NCBI GenBank assembly: GCA_947623765.1
Contig: CANQIG010000033.1
Coordinates: 1-13,158 of the forward strand
DNA length: 13,158 nucleotides
Direction: 5' to 3'
Origin: an uncultured Clostridia bacterium
Lineage (GTDB): Bacteria > Bacillota > Clostridia > Oscillospirales > Acutalibacteraceae
Shown: positions 6,009-12,936 of the stretch, piece after piece
Layout of the letters: each line of letters starts with the position of its first letter
How positions within the stretch are numbered: position 1 is the stretch's first letter
Program-made: the position numbers and the translations under genes
Notes under the pieces: generated by a model
What the model was told of the DNA's origin: nothing
What the model saw: the letters and a program-made list of their open reading frames with translations, nothing else
The model's database searches: none

Positions 6009-7613
6009 TTGGATAAAAGATACGCGCGGCGCAGCGCCAAGGCGGACCGCGAACGGACCGTCACCGCGCTCAGCCTCATCCTCCTGCTCGTCTGTTTTCT
6101 CGCGATGCTCGCGTATTTCGTGTTCGGGCCGCGCTCGACCCGTTCGGAGATCGAGCGGCGCGAGCTCGCGACGATGCCGGAGTTTTCCGCGAAGAGCTAT
6201 TTCGACGGCTCCTATACCGCCGGGGTCACGACGTTTTTCACGGACACCGTGCCCTTCCGCGACACGCTGACGAAGGCCCGCAGCACCATGAAGGGCTGGT
6301 TCGGGCTGACGCTCGCGGGCGAGGGCGATGTGATCTTCCTCGGCAACCCGACCGGGGACAGCAAGGGCGCGGGCAACGAGGCCGCGGCGGGCGGCGCAAG
6401 GCCGCCGCAGAACACCGCCGCGCCGAGCGTGACGCCTGAACCCGTGCCGAACGCCGGCGTGGTGATCGCCGGGGCGGGCCGCTTCGAGGAGGCCGACCCC
6501 ACCGCGACGCCCGAGCCGGTCGACTACACCCGGGAGGAACCGGAGGACTGCACGACCTCCGGCAACGTCTACATCGTCAAGCAGAACGGCCACTACCGCG
6601 GCATGGAATACTATTACGGCAATGTTGCGAACGCCGGCGGCTACATCTCCGGGCTGACCGCGCTGCGCAACAGCATCCCGGACAGCGTGAACATCTGGTC
6701 CATGCCGGCGCCCGTGGCGGGCCAGTTCTACGCGCCGCCGGAGGTCTGGGCCGCCGGCAACATGACGAGCTGCTCCGACGTCTTTGACGACATCGCCGCG
6801 GAGCTGCCCGCAGGCGTGCAGTCGGTCAACGTGTGCGACGCGCTCGCGAGCCACGCGAACGAGGAGATCTACCTGAGGACCGACCACCACTGGCAGCCGC
6901 TCGGCGCGTACTACGCGGCGCAGCAGTTCGCGCTTGCGGCGGGCGTGCCGTTCGCGGACCTCTCGACGTATGAGAAGCACGTAAACGAGGGGTACGTCGG
7001 CACGATGTACGGCTTCACCGACATGAACGACCTCATCCTCAACGACCCGGACGACTTCACGTACTACGTGCCGACGGTCAAATACACGTCCGCATACTAC
7101 GACGGGGCGTTCAATTACCAGTACACCGACGACCTGTTCGCCGACGTCTCCCTCGATTACAGCTACGGGATGTTCCTCGGCGGCGACCAGAACATCGTGA
7201 AGACGACGACCGAGGTGAAGAACGGCCGCGTCCTGCTCGTCATCAAAGACAGCTACGGCAACGCGACGATCCCGTTCTACACGAGCTCGTTCGAGAAGAT
7301 CTACGTGGCGGACGTCCGGTACTTCTGGCTGAACCTGCCGAACTTCATCGACACCATCGGCGCGACGGACGTGCTGTTCACGATGAGCGCGTTCTCGATC
7401 GTCAGCGACAATTCCTGGTATATCCCGAGCCTCGTCACGCAGGATCCCGACACGGTGATCGTGGACAGCGATCCCGACGCCGAGCCGCCCCGGACGGCGC
7501 AGACGCAGACGTCCGACAACGGATCGGCCGGGGAGGACGGCGGGGAGACGCCCGATTCCGACACGGACGGCGACACAGACCCGAACACCGTGACCCCGCA
7601 CGATACGCCATAA
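6009..7613 (+). CDS. DHHW-family membrane-anchored SGNH-like acyltransferase partner
   Basis: A GTG at 6000 overlaps the ribosome binding site (AAAGGAG, 5994-6000), so translation must start at the TTG at 6009, eight bases downstream, giving 534 residues. The protein has a basic N-terminus, one membrane helix (about 18-40), and the conserved ERRELATMPEFSAKSYFDGSY and FFTDTVPFRD segments of DHHW/AlgJ-like proteins. A Gly/Ala/Pro/Thr linker (about 115-178) follows, then the extracytoplasmic SGNH-like domain with YLRTDHHWQPLGAYY (DHHW at 292-295) and KDSYGN (Ser415). The Asp-His and Ser motifs correspond to the catalytic triad of AlgJ/AlgX and DltD-like enzymes. The last 50 residues are an acidic, Asp/Thr/Gly-rich tail, probably disordered. 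It follows the MBOAT gene by 27 bases and likely accepts the exported acyl group and places it on the polymer. Confidence 0.88.
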   Translation: MDKRYARRSAKADRERTVTALSLILLLVCFLAMLAYFVFGPRSTRSEIERRELATMPEFSAKSYFDGSYTAGVTTFFTDTVPFRDTLTKARSTMKGWFGLTLAGEGDVIFLGNPTGDSKGAGNEAAAGGARPPQNTAAPSVTPEPVPNAGVVIAGAGRFEEADPTATPEPVDYTREEPEDCTTSGNVYIVKQNGHYRGMEYYYGNVANAGGYISGLTALRNSIPDSVNIWSMPAPVAGQFYAPPEVWAAGNMTSCSDVFDDIAAELPAGVQSVNVCDALASHANEEIYLRTDHHWQPLGAYYAAQQFALAAGVPFADLSTYEKHVNEGYVGTMYGFTDMNDLILNDPDDFTYYVPTVKYTSAYYDGAFNYQYTDDLFADVSLDYSYGMFLGGDQNIVKTTTEVKNGRVLLVIKDSYGNATIPFYTSSFEKIYVADVRYFWLNLPNFIDTIGATDVLFTMSAFSIVSDNSWYIPSLVTQDPDTVIVDSDPDAEPPRTAQTQTSDNGSAGEDGGETPDSDTDGDTDPNTVTPHDTP

Positions 7614-7644
7614 ACACGGAAACCAAAAAAAGGAGAACAAAACC

Positions 7645-7890
7645 ATGGACCAGAAAACCGTTTTCGCCCGTTTGGAGCGCCTTTTCCAGACCTTCTTCAA
7701 GGACCGCAGCATCCGCCTGACCCGGGACACCACCGAGGCCGACATCGAGGACTGGGACAGCCTCGAGCACGTGGCCTTGCTCGCCGCGATCGAGAAGGAG
7801 TTCCGCATGAAGTTCACCCTGCGGGAGATCTCCGGCATGAAGAACGTCGGCGAGATGGCGGACATCATCGCCGCGCGCGCGACCCGCTGA
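7645..7890 (+). CDS. Acyl carrier protein (DltC-like role in surface acylation)
   Basis: This 81-residue acidic helical protein carries the 4'-phosphopantetheine attachment motif EDWDSLEHV (Ser39) and the usual four-helix ACP pattern (LLAAIEKEF, ISGMKNVGEMADII). Its ATG is preceded by an AAAAAAAGGAG site. It is third in the operon, 31 bases after the DHHW gene, with a terminator just downstream, so it is dedicated to this system and not to fatty-acid synthesis. By analogy with DltC it would deliver an activated acyl group to the MBOAT protein at the cytoplasmic face. No adenylating ligase (DltA-like) or phosphopantetheinyl transferase is adjacent, so the loading enzyme must be encoded elsewhere. 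Confidence 0.92.
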   Translation: MDQKTVFARLERLFQTFFKDRSIRLTRDTTEADIEDWDSLEHVALLAAIEKEFRMKFTLREISGMKNVGEMADIIAARATR

Positions 7891-7926
7891 CGCGCCGCCG
7901 TCCGCACGCCACAAAACAAAGATACA

Positions 7927-7977
7927 GACCCCGCCGCGCCTCTCCGCTGGAAGCGTACCATGGCGGGGTCGTTTTTT
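7927..7977 (+). terminator. Terminator of the acylation operon
   Basis: GACCCCGCC (7927-7935) pairs perfectly with GGCGGGGTC (7962-7970), and the stem is followed by G and six T residues (7972-7977). It sits 36 bases after the ACP stop codon. The 26-base loop may fold further. Confidence 0.85.
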
Positions 7978-8039
7978 CCCCAAAGGCGCGGCACAAACGT
8001 GAGGGGCCGCGCATAGAATAGATCGGCGGCAAAATGCAC

Positions 8040-8068
8040 TTGCTTTTTTCCTCCGGATGTGCTACAAT
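8040..8068 (+). promoter_or_regulatory. Promoter of the T-box/cysE-cysS operon
   Basis: TTGCTT (8040-8045), a 17-base spacer and TACAAT (8063-8068) precede the riboswitch. Transcription would start at about 8075, just before Stem I of the T-box. Confidence 0.75.
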
Positions 8069-8074
8069 CATGCC

Positions 8075-8339
8075 AAAGATCCATCTGCAAACGCTGTGAC
8101 CGAACGAGTACCCCGGGACGCGCCCACAGAGAGCGGCAGCCGTCGGCTGGAAGCTGCCACGCGAGAGCGCCGGGCGAAGTGCATTCGCGAGCGGGCGGCG
8201 CGAGCGGCTTTCGCCGCAAGCCCCGCACGGAGCGGCACCGTTACTGCCTTGGGCGCGAGGAGCGCCCGTCGAGTGAAAAATCGGAGTGGAACCGCGGGTC
8301 CGCCCGCCCCCGAGCGCCTTTTCGGCGTTCGGTTTTTTT
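8075..8339 (+). promoter_or_regulatory. T-box riboswitch, cysteine-specific
   Basis: The leader carries the landmarks of a tRNA-sensing T-box. Stem I closes with CGAA/TTCG (8101-8104 and 8183-8186). AGTA (8107-8110) faces GAA (8176-8178) in the loop-E motif beside the specifier loop. CCCGG pairs with CCGGG above it. The distal conserved elements AGAGAG (8128-8133) and GGCTGGAAGC (8145-8154) are present. The specifier codon read directly after GAAg is TGC (8180-8182), cysteine. The T-box itself, GGAGTGGAACCGCGG (8283-8297), precedes a terminator. Uncharged tRNA-Cys should pair with TGC and with the T-box bulge to favour the antiterminator and switch on cysE-cysS. Stems II/III are GC-rich and were not resolved by eye. 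Confidence 0.93.
8310..8339 (+). terminator. T-box-controlled terminator
   Basis: CCGAGCGCC (8310-8318) pairs with GGCGTTCGG (8324-8332), including a G-U pair, across loop TTTTC. Seven T residues follow. It lies 13 bases after the T-box sequence and is the default OFF structure of the riboswitch. Confidence 0.9.
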
Positions 8340-8380
8340 GCATTTTGCGCCTCTTTTTTCTCGGAAAGGAGGCGAAAGCG

Positions 8381-8908
8381 GTGTTCAAAGAGCTGAAAGC
8401 GGAGCTCGAATCCATCCGCGCGCGGGACCCCGCCGCGCGGTCCCTGTTCTCGGTCTTCGTCTTTTCCCCGGGCCTTCGGGCGCTGCGCGCATACCGCCGG
8501 GCGCACCGGCTGCGCGCGCACGGCCTCGGGTTTCTCGCGGAGTGGATCTCCCAGCGCGCGCGGCGGCGGACCGGCATCGAGATCCATCCCGGCGCCGAGA
8601 TCGGGCCGGGGCTCTTCATCGACCACGGCATGGGCGTCGTCATCGGGGAGACGGCCGAGATCGGCCGAAACTGCACGCTCTACCACGGCGTGACGCTCGG
8701 CGGGACGGGCAAAGCGCGCGGCAAGCGCCACCCGACGCTCGGCGACGGTGTGACCGTCGGCGCGGGCGCGAAGCTCCTCGGGAACATCACGGTCGGCGAC
8801 GGCGCGAAGATCGGCGCGGGCGCGGTGGTGCTCTGCGACGTACCCGCAAACTGCACGGCGGTCGGCGTTCCGGCGAGGATCCTGCCGCCGCATCCAACAA
8901 ACCAATAA
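8381..8908 (+). CDS. cysE: Serine O-acetyltransferase
   Basis: This enzyme makes O-acetylserine from serine and acetyl-CoA, the first step of cysteine synthesis. The protein (175 residues) is the short form: a brief N-terminal helical part, then a left-handed beta-helix of hexapeptide repeats. Recognisable CysE motifs are GIEIHPGAEIGPG (65-77), the active-site DHGMGVVIGETAEIG (81-95), YHGVTLGGTGK (101-111), RHPTLGDGVTVGAGAKLLGNI (116-136) and GVPARIL (162-168). The GTG start at 8381 is chosen because AAAGGAGG (8365-8372) lies eight bases upstream. The frame runs open further left, but that part is the T-box leader. cysS follows after 33 bases, and the operon is controlled by the Cys T-box. 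Confidence 0.95.
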   Translation: MFKELKAELESIRARDPAARSLFSVFVFSPGLRALRAYRRAHRLRAHGLGFLAEWISQRARRRTGIEIHPGAEIGPGLFIDHGMGVVIGETAEIGRNCTLYHGVTLGGTGKARGKRHPTLGDGVTVGAGAKLLGNITVGDGAKIGAGAVVLCDVPANCTAVGVPARILPPHPTNQ

Positions 8909-8941
8909 AGCGCCGGACGCGCGAAACGAAAGGAAACGAAT

Positions 8942-10360
8942 ATGCAGCTTTACAACACGCTCACCCAGAAAAAAGAGGAATTCGTCCCGCACGAGCCGGG
9001 CAAGGTCCGGATGTACACCTGCGGCCCGACGGTCTACCACTTCGCGCACATCGGGAACCTGCGCACGTATATCATGGAGGATATGCTCGAAAAGTCGCTG
9101 CGGTACCTCGGCTACGACGTGACGCGCGCGATGAACATCACTGATGTCGGCCACCTTTCGAGCGACGGCGACACCGGCGAGGACAAGATGCTCTCCGGCG
9201 CGAAGCGCGAGCACAAGTCCGTGATGGAGATCGCGAAGTTCTACACCGACGCGTTCTTCTCGGACTGCGAAAAGCTCGGCATCCAAAAGCCGGAGATCGT
9301 CGTCCCCGCGACGGGCTGCATCGACACGTTCATCGAGCTCGTCTCCGCGCTGCTCGATAAGGGCTTCGCGTACCTCGCGGGCGGGAACGTCTACTTCGAC
9401 ACCTCGCAGCTCAAAACGTACTACGTCTTCGGCAACATGGAGGAGGAAGGGCTCGCGGTCGGCGTGCGCGAGAGCGTCGAGGCCGACGGGAACAAGCGCA
9501 ACAAGAGCGATTTCGTCCTCTGGTTCACGAAGTCGAAGTTCGACGACCAGGAGCTCAAATGGGAGTCGCCGTGGGGTCTCGGGTACCCCGGCTGGCACAT
9601 CGAGTGCTCCGGCATCTCGATCAAATACCTCGGCGAGTACCTCGACATCCACTGCGGCGGCATCGACAACGCCTTCCCGCACCACACGAACGAGATCGCG
9701 CAGAGCGAGTCGTACCTCGGGCACCCGTGGTGCCGGTACTGGTTCCACGTGCTGCACCTGAACGACGCGCGCGGGAAGATGTCGAAATCAAAGGGCGGCT
9801 TTTTGACGGTCTCCCTGCTCGAGGAGCAGGGCTACGACCCGATGGCCTACCGCTTCTTCTGCCTGCAGTCGCATTACCGCAAACCGCTCGCGTTTTCGTT
9901 CGAGAACCTCGACAACGCCGCCGCCGCGTACAAAAAGCTCGTGCAGCGCATCGCTGCGCTCAAGGACGACGGCAAGCGCGACGAAGCGGGCGCCGCGCCG
10001 CTGCGCGGATCGTTCCGCGGCGCGCTCGCGAACGACATCAACACGGCGCAGGCGCTGACGGTCCTCTACGACGTGCTCAAGGCCGACCTCCCCGACGGCG
10101 AAAAGCGCGCGCTGCTCGCGGAGTTCGACGGCGTGCTCACGCTCCGCCTGATGGAGGCCGCGGAGAAAGAGGCCGCGAACGCGCAGCCTTCCGGCGTGGA
10201 TGCGGACGAGGCCGCCGAGATCGAAGTGCTGATCGCGCGGCGCGTCGAGGCGCGCAAGGCGAAGAACTGGGCCGAGGCCGACGCCATCCGCGACGCGCTC
10301 GCCGCGCGAGGCGTGACCTTGACCGACACGCCCGAGGGCGTGAAATGGAGCAAAAAGTGA
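8942..10360 (+). CDS. cysS: Cysteinyl-tRNA synthetase
   Basis: This class I aminoacyl-tRNA synthetase (472 residues, normal length) charges tRNA-Cys in the cytoplasm. Visible landmarks are the N-terminal MYTCGPTVY with the zinc-ligand Cys27, the HIGH-class motif AHIGNLRTY (35-43), GWHIECSGIS with the second zinc Cys, the histidine-rich PHHTNEIAQSE, and KMSKS at 279-283. The C-terminal part (about 370-472) is the helical anticodon-binding region ending in KAKNWAEADAIRDAL..RGV and the usual 'DTPEGVKW' tail. AAAGGA lies seven bases before the ATG. Placement behind cysE under a Cys T-box, so that synthesis and use of cysteine are induced together, is a standard arrangement in Firmicutes. Confidence 0.98.
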   Translation: MQLYNTLTQKKEEFVPHEPGKVRMYTCGPTVYHFAHIGNLRTYIMEDMLEKSLRYLGYDVTRAMNITDVGHLSSDGDTGEDKMLSGAKREHKSVMEIAKFYTDAFFSDCEKLGIQKPEIVVPATGCIDTFIELVSALLDKGFAYLAGGNVYFDTSQLKTYYVFGNMEEEGLAVGVRESVEADGNKRNKSDFVLWFTKSKFDDQELKWESPWGLGYPGWHIECSGISIKYLGEYLDIHCGGIDNAFPHHTNEIAQSESYLGHPWCRYWFHVLHLNDARGKMSKSKGGFLTVSLLEEQGYDPMAYRFFCLQSHYRKPLAFSFENLDNAAAAYKKLVQRIAALKDDGKRDEAGAAPLRGSFRGALANDINTAQALTVLYDVLKADLPDGEKRALLAEFDGVLTLRLMEAAEKEAANAQPSGVDADEAAEIEVLIARRVEARKAKNWAEADAIRDALAARGVTLTDTPEGVKWSKK

Positions 10361-10385
10361 GGCGCGTGAAACGAAAGGAGCTGCT

Positions 10386-10835
10386 ATGGAATTTTTTCGC
10401 CTGACCGACCGCCCGGAGATGCTGGAACAGATGGCTCTGTGGTTCCACGAAAAATGGGGCGTGCCGATCGAGGCCTACCGGGACAGTATGCGGTCGTGCC
10501 TTGCGGGACCCGGCCCTGTGCCGGAATGGTACGCGGCGGTCGAAAACGGGCGCATCGTCGGCGGGCTCGGCGTGATCGAAAACGACTTTCACGACCGCAA
10601 GGACCTTACGCCGAACGTCTGCGCCGTCTACACCGAGCCGGACCGGCGCGGGCGCGGCGTCGCAGGGGCTTTGCTGCGCCTCGCCTGCGGCGACATGGCG
10701 TCGCGCGGCGTTTCGACGCTCTATCTTTTGACCGACCACACGGGCTTTTACGAGCGGTACGGCTGGGAATTTTACTGCATGGCGCAGAGCGACGGCGAGG
10801 CGCATCCCTCGCGGATGTACGTCCACCGCGCCTGA
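10386..10835 (+). CDS. GNAT-family N-acetyltransferase
   Basis: This 149-residue protein has a single GNAT fold. The acetyl-CoA pyrophosphate loop is seen in VYTEPDRRGRGVAGALLRLA (81-100), with the R-x-G-x-A-type signature at 88-93. The later TDHTGFYERYGWEF (116-129) is the typical C-terminal beta-strand/helix segment. Such enzymes acetylate amines on small molecules, antibiotics or proteins, and the substrate cannot be told. It lies 25 bases after cysS with AAAGGAG five bases before the ATG, and no terminator intervenes. It is therefore probably co-transcribed and partly under the Cys T-box; nothing links it functionally to cysteine. Confidence 0.88.
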   Translation: MEFFRLTDRPEMLEQMALWFHEKWGVPIEAYRDSMRSCLAGPGPVPEWYAAVENGRIVGGLGVIENDFHDRKDLTPNVCAVYTEPDRRGRGVAGALLRLACGDMASRGVSTLYLLTDHTGFYERYGWEFYCMAQSDGEAHPSRMYVHRA

Positions 10836-10848
10836 AAGGGAGACGGGC

Positions 10849-11439
10849 ATGAGACTGCACTACATGGGAAAATACGATCTGGACCCGGAGTCGCTGCCGA
10901 AACGGGAGCACCCGCCCGGCGCGGTGCCGTTCCGGGAGGCGAAGGACACGAAGACGCTCTCCGTCTTCGCGAACCTCGCCGCGCTGGCGCTGATGGTCGT
11001 CTTCGGCCTGCTCGCGTTTTTCCGCGCGAAGGACGAGATCCTGGAAGGCTCGTGGCAGCTCCTCGCGGGGTGCTGGCTGTCGCTTCTGACGCTCTTCCCG
11101 CACGAGCTGCTGCACGCGGTCTGCTTTCGGGAGGACGTCTATCTCTACACGAACCTCAAACAGGGGATGCTCTTTGTCGTCGGGACGGAGGACATGAGCC
11201 GGGCGCGGTTCGTCTTCCTTTCGCTGCTGCCGAACCTCGTCTTCGGCTTTCTGCCGTACGCCATCGGGATGCTCTTCCCGCAGTGCGTGCTGCTCCTCGC
11301 GCTCGGGACACTCGCCATCGGCATGGGCGCGGGCGACTACTACAATGCGCTCAACGCGCTCACGCAGATGCCAAAGGGCGCGCGGACGTATCTTTCCGGC
11401 TTCAATTCCTTCTGGTATCTGCCGGAGGAGAAAAGGTGA
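10849..11439 (+). CDS. DUF3267-type membrane zinc metalloprotease-like protein
   Basis: This 196-residue protein has four or so hydrophobic segments (about 38-58, 69-84, 122-142 and 146-162). The zincin motif HELLH (85-89) lies at the end of the second segment, and GAGDYYNAL (160-168) in the last. HExxH plus a downstream Asp in a membrane setting is the pattern of DUF3267 proteins, which are considered site-2-protease-like or related membrane zincins. No substrate is known. It follows the GNAT gene after 13 bases with a ribosome binding site (AAAGGGAG), so it is the last gene of the T-box operon. Catalytic activity is inferred from motifs only. Confidence 0.85.
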   Translation: MRLHYMGKYDLDPESLPKREHPPGAVPFREAKDTKTLSVFANLAALALMVVFGLLAFFRAKDEILEGSWQLLAGCWLSLLTLFPHELLHAVCFREDVYLYTNLKQGMLFVVGTEDMSRARFVFLSLLPNLVFGFLPYAIGMLFPQCVLLLALGTLAIGMGAGDYYNALNALTQMPKGARTYLSGFNSFWYLPEEKR

Positions 11440-11453
11440 CCTTGCGCAAAGAC

Positions 11454-11629
11454 CAGTCAGGCCCTGCTGCCTGTACGCATCGAAAGACGTATCGAAGGGG
11501 GTTCCGCTTGCATCCCTCGCCCCGCCGCCCAGAAATGGGCAGTTCCTTCGCCTATATGGGTTTTTCAGATGGCGAACCGCGCAAGTTTTCTTTCTCGCTT
11601 CGCTCGATGCTTGCAGCTAAAGCTGTTCT
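11454..11629. repeat. Structured intergenic repeat, copy A
   Basis: This is the first of two collinear, diverged copies spaced 220 bases apart. The longest identical block shared with copy B is 11520-11542. It contains a GCCCA-GAAA-TGGGC hairpin with a GNRA tetraloop (11527-11540). GCATCGA (11477-11483) and its complement TCGATGC (11604-11610) bracket the central part. A frame open on the plus strand through here shows no protein-like composition, so it is treated as non-coding. The stretch between the copies (11611-11673) holds further short hairpins, such as ACCGGCAAAGCCGGT. Confidence 0.75.
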
Positions 11630-11673
11630 TTATGCACCGGCAAAGCCGGTGGTTGTTTTTCCGCTAAAGCTAA

Positions 11674-11849
11674 CAGTCAGGGTCCGTTGCCGGCACGCAT
11701 CGAAAGACGCATTGCATGGTTTCCCGCTTGCATTCCTCTCCCCGCCGCCCAGAAATGGGCAGGTCCTTTGCCTTGATGATTTTTTTGTAATCGCGAAACA
11801 CGCAAGTTTTCTTTCCCGCTTTGCTCGATGCTTTGCAGCGAGAGCATAT
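11674..11849. repeat. Structured intergenic repeat, copy B
   Basis: This second copy aligns with copy A from CAGTCAGG onward. It keeps the CCCAGAAATGGG hairpin (11747-11760), the outer pair GCATCGA (11697-11703)/TCGATGC (11825-11831) and the CGCAAGTTTTCTTTC stretch, while the sequences between them have drifted. Conservation of the pairing blocks rather than of a reading frame suggests a structural RNA or a MITE/REP-like dispersed element. Confidence 0.75.
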
Positions 11850-11854
11850 AAAAC

Positions 11855-11901
11855 AAAAAAGGTACGGATGCTCGGCGTTTCGGCCTGCTCCGTACCTTTT
11901 T
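11855..11901. terminator. Bidirectional terminator between convergent operons
   Basis: AAAAAGGTACGGA (11856-11868) and TCCGTACCTTTTT (11889-11901) form a perfect 13-base-pair stem. A's precede it and T's follow it, so it works on both strands. It separates the rightward cysE-cysS operon from the leftward methyltransferase gene. Confidence 0.9.
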
Positions 11902-11917
11902 GATATGATTTTGACCC

Positions 11918-12751
11918 CTATATCACTTTCCCCTCGGGGAGCTTCTGCGCGATGAGGCTGTCCATGCAGTGCTTGTGGGGCGTGCCGCCGCTCATGCAGT
12001 CGAAGACCTCCTCGCGGCAGGTGTGAAACAGCCAGTCGTGGTAGTACCCGAACAGCTCCCCGGAGCGCCACGGGGCGCGCAGGGACTCGTCCCGCGTGCT
12101 GTCCGGCGCCCGGACGATGAACGGCTTTTGCACAAAGACGTTGAGGACGTTGAAGCCCTCGGGCGCGGTATGGCTTTTCATCCGCGCGCAGAGCTCCTCC
12201 CGGTAGGCCGGGCGGATGAAATGCAGGACGCCGCTCGAAAAGATAACGTCATAGTCGCGGTCAAACGGAAAGTCCATCGCGTCCGCCCGGCGCAGGTCGA
12301 CCCGGACGCGGTTGTGATCCGCGAGCCGCTTCGCCTTTTCAATGCCCGCCTCCGAGATGTCGAACGCCGTCACGTCATACCCGCACTTTGCGAGAAAGAC
12401 GGCGTCCTTGCCCTCGCCGCATCCCACGTCCAGCACGCGGTAAGGCCGGATCGGCGGCAGCAGCCGCATGATCTCGAAGCAGAGCCGGTTCGGCCTCAGC
12501 CCCCAATAATACTCCTCCGACGCATAGCGGCCGTCGTAGTCCGCCGCCGCGCCGCGGTATCCGAGCAGAACGTCCACCGTCGTCCGCAGCGCCGCGGCGA
12601 GCTCCGGCAGCTTCTCGATGTCCGGGTAGGCGGCGTTGTTCTCCCACTTGCTGACCGACTGAAACGACACGTTCAGGATCCCCGCGAGCTGCGCCTGCGT
12701 CAGGCCGAGCTCCGTCCGCTTTTTGTTGATGGTCTCCCCGATCCGGTTCAT
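11918..12751 (-). CDS. XRE-type HTH regulator fused to SAM-dependent methyltransferase (TehB-like)
   Basis: This 277-residue protein has two domains. Residues 1-65 are a Cro/CI-type helix-turn-helix (MNRIGETINKKRTELGLTQ, then QLAGILNVSFQSVSKWEN). Residues about 78-277 are a class I methyltransferase with SAM motif I VLDVGCGEGKDAVFLAKCGYDVTAFD (106-131), RRADAMDFPF and SGVLHFI. It ends in LNVFVQKPFI..SGELFGYYHDWLFH, as in TehB-like and tellurite-resistance-related methyltransferases. The ATG at 12751 is chosen because a purine-rich GGGGGCG lies just upstream and a promoter ends near 12785; the frame stays open further left but passes through that promoter. A DNA-binding domain on a small-molecule methyltransferase suggests autoregulation or ligand sensing. 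The substrate is unknown. Confidence 0.9.
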   Translation of the reverse strand: MNRIGETINKKRTELGLTQAQLAGILNVSFQSVSKWENNAAYPDIEKLPELAAALRTTVDVLLGYRGAAADYDGRYASEEYYWGLRPNRLCFEIMRLLPPIRPYRVLDVGCGEGKDAVFLAKCGYDVTAFDISEAGIEKAKRLADHNRVRVDLRRADAMDFPFDRDYDVIFSSGVLHFIRPAYREELCARMKSHTAPEGFNVLNVFVQKPFIVRAPDSTRDESLRAPWRSGELFGYYHDWLFHTCREEVFDCMSGGTPHKHCMDSLIAQKLPEGKVI

Positions 12752-12784
12752 CCCGGCGCCCCCTTCCGCGTTCTCCGCAGTCTC

Positions 12785-12813
12785 ATTATCGCAGAAAGCC
12801 GCGCGAAATGCAA
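12785..12813 (-). promoter_or_regulatory. Promoter of the HTH-methyltransferase gene
   Basis: On the minus strand, TTGCAT (12813-12808), a 17-base spacer and GATAAT (12790-12785) form a good vegetative promoter. Transcription would start near 12778, giving a leader of about 27 bases. This supports the downstream ATG at 12751. Confidence 0.75.
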
Positions 12814-12881
12814 TAACGCGCTCGGTGAGTTTTCCGCGCCGGACTCCACCGCCGGTTGAAGCGGCCCGCCCAAATGCCAAA

Positions 12882-12911
12882 GGGACGGCATGACCCCGGT
12901 CACGCCGTCCC
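12882..12911 (-). terminator. Hairpin terminator after the GH3 gene
   Basis: Bases 12882-12895 and 12898-12911 form a 13-14-base-pair stem with a tight loop. On the minus-strand RNA the only non-Watson-Crick pair is a G-U, whereas on the plus strand it is an A-C mismatch, so the structure favours leftward transcripts. Only a short T-run follows, so strength is uncertain. Confidence 0.65.
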
Positions 12912-12936
12912 CATTCGTTCTGTCAAAAAAATTGCG

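Noticed and set aside
5519..6016. Arg/Pro-rich plus-strand frame overlapping the end of the MBOAT gene
   Set aside because: It is an out-of-frame reading of GC-rich coding sequence and has no start signal.
4494..8228. Very long open frame on the minus strand (over 1200 codons) across the acylation operon
   Set aside because: It is antisense to three well-identified genes, is extremely rich in Arg, Val, Asp and Glu with no domain motif, and arises because GC-rich third positions suppress stop codons on the opposite strand.
8057..8380. N-terminal extension of cysE, giving a 283-residue protein
   Set aside because: These codons are the T-box leader RNA. A proper ribosome binding site and GTG at 8381 give a normal short CysE.
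7865..9757. Long minus-strand open frame opposite the T-box, cysE and the start of cysS
   Set aside because: It shows the same antisense composition bias and runs through a riboswitch and terminator; no protein family is recognisable.
11440..11860. Plus-strand frames through the repeat region, or a CRISPR array
   Set aside because: The two repeat units are about 176 bases long, differ at many sites and occur only twice. Frames across them lack ribosome binding sites and protein-like composition.
12752..12880. 43-residue N-terminal extension of the HTH-methyltransferase
   Set aside because: It runs back through the promoter at 12785-12813; the ATG at 12751 begins exactly at a typical HTH N-terminus.
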